This document shows positions 15,443 through 18,860 of a DNA stretch of 18,860 bases, piece after piece (the stretch's first letter is position 1; every line of letters starts with the position of its first letter). The notes under the pieces are model-generated. The model was given only the letters and a program-made list of their open reading frames with translations, did no database searches and had not been told where the DNA came from. The DNA is from Treponema sp. UBA3649 (GTDB taxonomy: Bacteria > Spirochaetota > Spirochaetia > Treponematales > Treponemataceae), in assembly GCA_002373325.1 (NCBI GenBank), contig DFKI01000084.1, positions 1 through 18,860 of the forward strand, in the 5' to 3' direction. The position numbers were made by a program, and so were the translations under genes.

Positions 15443-16512
15443 TGTTTTGCCTCCGCTTGTTTTTCCATTTTAATCAGGTCGCGCTTTACCTTTCTTGTGG
15501 CCTGTCTCTTTTTAAACGAAGATGGCCCGCGTTTGGTTACGTTTTTACGCCGCATTGATATGGAAGTTATGTTGCGCTTCATGAACGCGAAATAAGCGAG
15601 CACCGAAAAGAGTATGCTGCTTACGAAAATGATGATTACGCCCGTCCATCCCGAGTTCTGCCAGGGAAGGGGCACGTTGATTCCGTAGAAGCTTGAGATG
15701 ATTGTGGGGACCATGAGCACGAGGTTCCATCCGGTCATCATCTTCATCACAATGTTCAGGTTGTTGGAGAGCACCGAGGCAAACGCGTCGTTCATCGTGG
15801 CCATGATGTTCGAGTATGTGTCGGCCATCTCCATAGCCTGCCGGTTGTCAATCTCCACGTCATCAAGCCAGTCCTGGTCATCCTCATCGAGTTTAATCAG
15901 CTTGGTCTTTCGGAATTTCTCAAGCAGCATCTGGTTGCTTTTGAGCGACGTGGAAAAATAGACAAGCGATTTCTGTATGTTCAGGAGCTGGATGAGCTCA
16001 TGGTTCTGTACCGACCGGAGCATCTCGTTCTGGATTGTGGTGGCCCGTCGGTTGAGTTCCTTCAGGTAGCGCAGGAATGCTGTGTCTGAGCGTGACAAAA
16101 ATCTGATTGCGAATGCCGGGAAGTCGTTGAGCTTTAGCTCCTTGATTCTGTTCGCGGCAAAATCCTTGAGCACCTCGCAGTCGGTCCAGCAGATTGTGAT
16201 GAAGAGCTTTTCCTTCATTATGATTCCGAGCGGGGCGCAGAAATAGCTGATGTCGTCAACGGGGGAAAAGACCGGGAGGCGGAGAATTGTGAGCGTGTAG
16301 TTGAAATCGTCGTTTTTTTCAAGGCGGGAAAGTTCGTCAGGGTCCAGGATGTCGAGCATGTTCTCCGGGTCGATTCCATATTTTTCCTCAAGCACGGCAA
16401 TGTCGTCTCTTGTCACTGAGCGAGCGTCAACCCATGTGCTTTTGCGTCCGTCAAGCTCTTCCTCATCCTTTTCAATCAGTTTTCCGTCTTCCTGCTGCCA
16501 GTATGTAATCAT
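15439..16512 (-). CDS. corA: CorA-family divalent cation transporter
   Basis: 357 residues, inner-membrane Mg2+/Co2+ channel, expected to be a pentamer. A long cytoplasmic N-terminal funnel (about 1-257) is followed by TM1 (about 258-276), the pore signature, and TM2 (about 290-311). The signature reads YGINVPLP (Tyr276-Gly277-Ile278-Asn279): the usual GMN motif has Ile in place of Met, a conservative change that may affect selectivity. After TM2 there is an unusually long basic tail of about 46 residues (312-357), where CorA proteins normally end in a short KKK stretch. ATG at 16512 is preceded by AAGGGG and a clear promoter. The gene overlaps the SUMF1 gene by 4 nt. Confidence 0.9.
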   Translation of the reverse strand: MITYWQQEDGKLIEKDEEELDGRKSTWVDARSVTRDDIAVLEEKYGIDPENMLDILDPDELSRLEKNDDFNYTLTILRLPVFSPVDDISYFCAPLGIIMKEKLFITICWTDCEVLKDFAANRIKELKLNDFPAFAIRFLSRSDTAFLRYLKELNRRATTIQNEMLRSVQNHELIQLLNIQKSLVYFSTSLKSNQMLLEKFRKTKLIKLDEDDQDWLDDVEIDNRQAMEMADTYSNIMATMNDAFASVLSNNLNIVMKMMTGWNLVLMVPTIISSFYGINVPLPWQNSGWTGVIIIFVSSILFSVLAYFAFMKRNITSISMRRKNVTKRGPSSFKKRQATRKVKRDLIKMEKQAEAKQ

Positions 16513-16536
16513 AAGATTTCCCCTTGAGTCATGCGG

Positions 16537-16565
16537 ATTATACCATAAAAGGGACGGAAGTTCAA
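16537..16565 (-). promoter_or_regulatory. corA promoter
   Basis: Minus strand: TTGAAC (16565-16560), 17-nt spacer, TATAAT (16542-16537), with TG one base before the -10 box (extended -10). The leader is about 18 nt and carries AAGGGG. Confidence 0.75.
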
Positions 16566-16591
16566 CCTTCCCGATTTAGTCCCTCACTCCC

Positions 16592-16620
16592 TTGAAGAAA
16601 AATCCCGCGAAAGATATAAT
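16592..16620 (+). promoter_or_regulatory. Adenylate cyclase gene promoter
   Basis: TTGAAG (16592-16597), 17-nt spacer, TATAAT (16615-16620). It is back to back with the corA promoter, the two -35 boxes being 26 bp apart, so a shared regulator could act on both. Confidence 0.75.
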
Positions 16621-16640
16621 GGAAGAAAGGCGGTTGTGCA

Positions 16641-18065
16641 ATGCAATTTTTTTTGGACTGGTTTAGGAACAATCTTTTGGACGTGCTCACCTTTTTGACC
16701 GGAGTTTGTTTGACTCTTGCCGTTCTGGTGCTCGTCACGTCGAACATCTCACGCTCCCGGAAGAGTGCGATTTTTCTGATGGAAATCTTTTCGGCCCTGA
16801 TTATGACTTCCATCCGCATTACCCACGTTTACGAAGGAGTTCCCGGAACTTTCGCTTACTGGATGGCGTGGATTTTCAAATTCTTCGATATGTTTTTTAC
16901 TGCCTGCGCAATCTTCTCAATCAATCTCTATGTGAAGGATTTGTTCAAGTATTCCGTGGACGGCGAGAAAAACGTACCCGTTCTTTCCCGTGTGGTTGAT
17001 GAGCTGCTCATTGCCGATTTTGCCATTCTTCTTGTTCTTATGCTGAGCGGAAATCTCTATCCGCTTGATGAGACGAACCATTACATAAGGACTTCGTGGA
17101 GATATGTCACCTACGTGATGCCCCTCATTTCCATCGTTTTGATTGTGGTCTCAATCTTCGTTTACAGGAAGAGGCTTCGGACGATGAATTTCGTTCTTCT
17201 TCTTGTCGTGCTTTTCGGAGTTCTTGGCGCTTCAGTCCTTCAGTTCTTTACCCCCGGACTTCCGGTCGGCTCTGTCACTACGGTTGACATGGCGATTCTT
17301 CTTTATGTGTTCGAGATTTTCAATCTGGGAAGGGCAGTGGAGAGGGCGCACAGGCTTGAGATTGAGATGATGGCGAAGTATCAGAAGGAGCTTGAGATAA
17401 CCGTTGACGAAAGGACCCGAGACCTTAAGGTTGCGAATGAAAAGGCGGAGAGACTTCTTCTGAACATACTGCCTGAGCCTGTCGCAAAGGAGCTTACCGA
17501 GCATCCCGACAAAACCATATCGCAAAAGTACCCGAATGCGACCGTGCTTTTTACCGACATCGTGGGATTCACCAAGATGAGCGGCGGAATGAGCGCGGAG
17601 GAGACCGTAAAAATGCTCAACGGAATGACATCACTTTTTGACGAGCGGGCCGAAAGGGAGGGGATTGAGAAAATCAAGACGATTGGCGACGCTTACATGG
17701 CGGTCTCGGGGCTTACGGAGGATTTTGAGAACGACGGTGCGGAGAAGATGATAAGATTCGCCCGGGGACTTCTGGAGGACGTGGAGAAATTCAACGGGAC
17801 ATCCAAATACAAGGTGCAAATCCGCGTGGGACTCAACTCGGGAAATCTCGTGGCGGGAGTGATTGGAAAGACCAAATTCATTTACGACGTGTGGGGCGAT
17901 ACCGTGAACGTCGCAAGCCGCATGGAAAGCTCCGGGGAACCGATGCGGATACACGTCTCGGAGTCGGTCTATGAGCAGACACGCGCTTCCTTCAAATTTC
18001 AGGGACCCATTCCGGTGGAGCTCAAGGGCAAGGGACTCAAAAACGGATATTTCGTCGCGGAGTGA
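16641..18065 (+). CDS. Membrane-bound class III adenylate cyclase
   Basis: 474 residues; makes cAMP from ATP. The N-terminal 230 residues contain about six or seven membrane segments with short loops, a sensor-like integral domain. A helical signalling coil (about 231-275) leads to the catalytic domain (about 295-474). Seen: metal-binding Asp306 in FTDIVGF and Asp350 in KTIGDAYM; Lys344 and Asp416 (YDVWGD), the pair that selects adenine; transition-state Asn423 and Arg427 in VNVASRM. All are present, so it should be active as a homodimer and prefer ATP over GTP. The ATG at 16641 has AAAGG 10 nt upstream, and the leader is about 14 nt. It is divergent from corA; no cAMP receptor gene is in the window. 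Confidence 0.88.
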   Translation: MQFFLDWFRNNLLDVLTFLTGVCLTLAVLVLVTSNISRSRKSAIFLMEIFSALIMTSIRITHVYEGVPGTFAYWMAWIFKFFDMFFTACAIFSINLYVKDLFKYSVDGEKNVPVLSRVVDELLIADFAILLVLMLSGNLYPLDETNHYIRTSWRYVTYVMPLISIVLIVVSIFVYRKRLRTMNFVLLLVVLFGVLGASVLQFFTPGLPVGSVTTVDMAILLYVFEIFNLGRAVERAHRLEIEMMAKYQKELEITVDERTRDLKVANEKAERLLLNILPEPVAKELTEHPDKTISQKYPNATVLFTDIVGFTKMSGGMSAEETVKMLNGMTSLFDERAEREGIEKIKTIGDAYMAVSGLTEDFENDGAEKMIRFARGLLEDVEKFNGTSKYKVQIRVGLNSGNLVAGVIGKTKFIYDVWGDTVNVASRMESSGEPMRIHVSESVYEQTRASFKFQGPIPVELKGKGLKNGYFVAE

Positions 18066-18082
18066 AAGATGAAGAACTTGAC

Positions 18083-18116
18083 GGCAACCTCAAATACTAA
18101 TTTTTTCGGGGTTGTC
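18083..18116. promoter_or_regulatory. Inverted repeat upstream of the TA operon
   Basis: GGCAACCTC (18083-18091) and GGGGTTGTC (18108-18116) pair over nine positions with two G-T pairs and a 16-nt spacer. No T run follows, so it is more likely an operator for toxin-antitoxin autoregulation than a terminator. No convincing -35/-10 pair was found; TAAAAT (18125-18130) is a weak -10 candidate. Confidence 0.35.
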
Positions 18117-18148
18117 TACTTTAATAAAATTATGCGAGGAGGAAAGAT

Positions 18149-18382
18149 ATGCCTTATGCCGCTGTTGCTGAAAAATTGAAAAAGATACCAGAACAGTATC
18201 TTGATGAGGTTTCTGATTTTTTTGATTTTATCTTGTTCCGAATTAAAGATACCGGTGTAGACGTACCAAACGAAGAACTTACCGCCGCCTTGAAAGAAAG
18301 CGAGCATATGCTCAATGACCCGAATGCAAAAAAATTCAACAGTGTTGATGCCTTGTTCTCTGATTTGGATTCGGAGGACTGA
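18149..18382 (+). CDS. Antitoxin of a YafQ-type toxin-antitoxin pair
   Basis: 77 residues, acidic. The N-terminal KLKKIPEQYLDEVSDFFDFI resembles DUF2281-type or related antitoxins rather than classic DinJ; the acidic C-terminal part would wrap the toxin. It should neutralise the toxin by binding and repress its own operon. The ATG at 18149 has a perfect AGGAGG (18137-18142) 6 nt upstream. The stop is immediately followed by the toxin ATG (TGAATG). A palindromic site lies upstream. Confidence 0.8.
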   Translation: MPYAAVAEKLKKIPEQYLDEVSDFFDFILFRIKDTGVDVPNEELTAALKESEHMLNDPNAKKFNSVDALFSDLDSED

Positions 18383-18664
18383 ATGGAATATGCTATTGAG
18401 CGAACCTCAAGATTCAAAAGGGAGTATAAGCTCATTAAAAAGCGTGGGTATGACATTTCTCTGCTAAGGGCTGTGATTGAGAAACTTGCAAGGGGAGAGC
18501 CTCTTCCTGCACAGAACAAAGATCATCCGCTTCATTCGAATTGGACTGGCTACAGAGAATGCCATATTCAAAATGACTGGCTCCTCATTTATAAATACAA
18601 AAACGAAGAGCTTATTTTGTCGTTGACTGCGACAGGTACTCATTCAGATTTGTTTAAAGGGTAG
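18383..18664 (+). CDS. YafQ-family mRNA interferase toxin
   Basis: 93 residues, RelE/ParE superfamily, ribosome-dependent mRNA cleavage. The residues of E. coli YafQ are conserved in place: His48 (KDHPL), Glu59 and His61 (YRECHI), Asp65-Trp66 (NDWLLIY), His87 and Phe91 (TGTHSDLF). It therefore looks active. It starts directly after the antitoxin stop with GGAGG inside the end of the antitoxin gene, so translation is coupled. Neighbouring repeats and a broken gene fit a mobile or accessory position. Confidence 0.92.
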   Translation: MEYAIERTSRFKREYKLIKKRGYDISLLRAVIEKLARGEPLPAQNKDHPLHSNWTGYRECHIQNDWLLIYKYKNEELILSLTATGTHSDLFKG

Positions 18665-18671
18665 TATTTTT

Positions 18672-18776
18672 ATGAAAAAGGAAAATACAGAGAAAATGAC
18701 GTGTGGCAAAGTGAAAAAGTCCGTAATTGTTTTTGCGGCGGCAGTTTTGGTCTCTCTGCCTGTGTCATTATCGTGA
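18672..18776 (+). pseudogene. Signal-peptide stub, exported gene interrupted by a repeat
   Basis: The ATG at 18672 has AAAGGG 10 nt upstream. The 34 residues form a basic start followed by a hydrophobic core (KKSVIVFAAAVLVSLPVSLS) and then TGA at 18774-18776, which lies right after the first copy of a 15-bp repeat. This looks like the signal peptide of an exported protein whose remainder was cut off by the repeat element; a short intact peptide is less likely. The protein's identity cannot be told. Confidence 0.5.
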
Positions 18777-18860
18777 TGCCCCTGTGTCATTATCGGGCTT
18801 GACCCGATAATCTCTTGGTGGACTTCATTTTGGCAGGGATTACCCGGTCAAGCCGGGTAA
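18759..18860. repeat. Palindromic repeat cluster, running off the window
   Basis: A 15-bp direct repeat CCTGTGTCATTATCG occurs at 18759-18773 and 18781-18795. Hairpin ATTATCGGG (18789-18797) / CCCGATAAT (18803-18811) has loop CTTGA, and hairpin ATTACCCGG (18839-18847) / CCGGGTAA (18853-18860) has loop TCAAG and is cut by the window end. Same hairpin design as 8249-8271. Confidence 0.85.

Noticed and set aside
18078..18106. TTGACG as -35 box of the TA promoter
   Set aside because: No -10-like hexamer at 16-18 nt; the expected place is a T run.

Overview
The window looks like chromosomal DNA of a host-associated or rumen-type spirochaete, most likely Treponema. This rests on the gene mix (a methyl-accepting chemotaxis protein relic, a class III adenylate cyclase with a membrane sensor region, a secreted SUMF1-type protein, a CorA transporter, and large lineage-restricted hypothetical proteins), the moderate GC content, and protein flavour. 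It is inference; no rRNA gene or strong phylogenetic marker was compared.

Layout. 1-268: left-edge DNA with inverted repeats and no convincing gene, ending in a strong sigma70-type promoter. 269-1063: a putative structured RNA of about 200 nt closed by an intrinsic terminator, then an AT-rich gene that I read as a PBECR4 (BECR-fold) nuclease. This RNA-terminator-nuclease order resembles type III toxin-antitoxin loci and is the most interesting candidate system here. 1070-2995 (minus): a three-gene operon of two unrecognised proteins and a PflX-like radical SAM protein, read from a promoter placed so that its mRNA would be leaderless. 3170-4058: a chemotaxis receptor that has lost its sensor domain, second membrane segment and HAMP domain, with the two remaining pieces out of frame. 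4162-6253: a two-TM sensor-like protein with a long acidic repeat tail, behind a sigma28-like site, and a small gene whose last codons are tandemly repeated.

6360-8171: proS, apparently leaderless. 8189-8289: a cloverleaf-like repeat. 8370-14465: a probable operon of a large hypothetical protein (again apparently leaderless), hisC, and a 999-residue single-chain type IIL (MmeI-like) restriction-modification enzyme whose start overlaps the hisC stop. 14492-16512 (minus): CorA followed by a secreted SUMF1-domain protein, overlapping by ATGA. 16641-18065: a membrane-bound adenylate cyclase, divergent from corA with clear back-to-back promoters. 18149-18664: a YafQ-family toxin-antitoxin pair. 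18672-18860: a signal peptide that stops where a repeat of the same architecture as the 8.2 kb one begins.

Themes: housekeeping genes (proS, hisC, corA) are interleaved with defence or addiction modules (PBECR4 locus, type IIL R-M, YafQ TA) and dispersed palindromes. Three separate promoters put the predicted transcript start within about 2 nt of the initiation codon. GTGAGRA heptad arrays occur at two or more places, once inside coding DNA.
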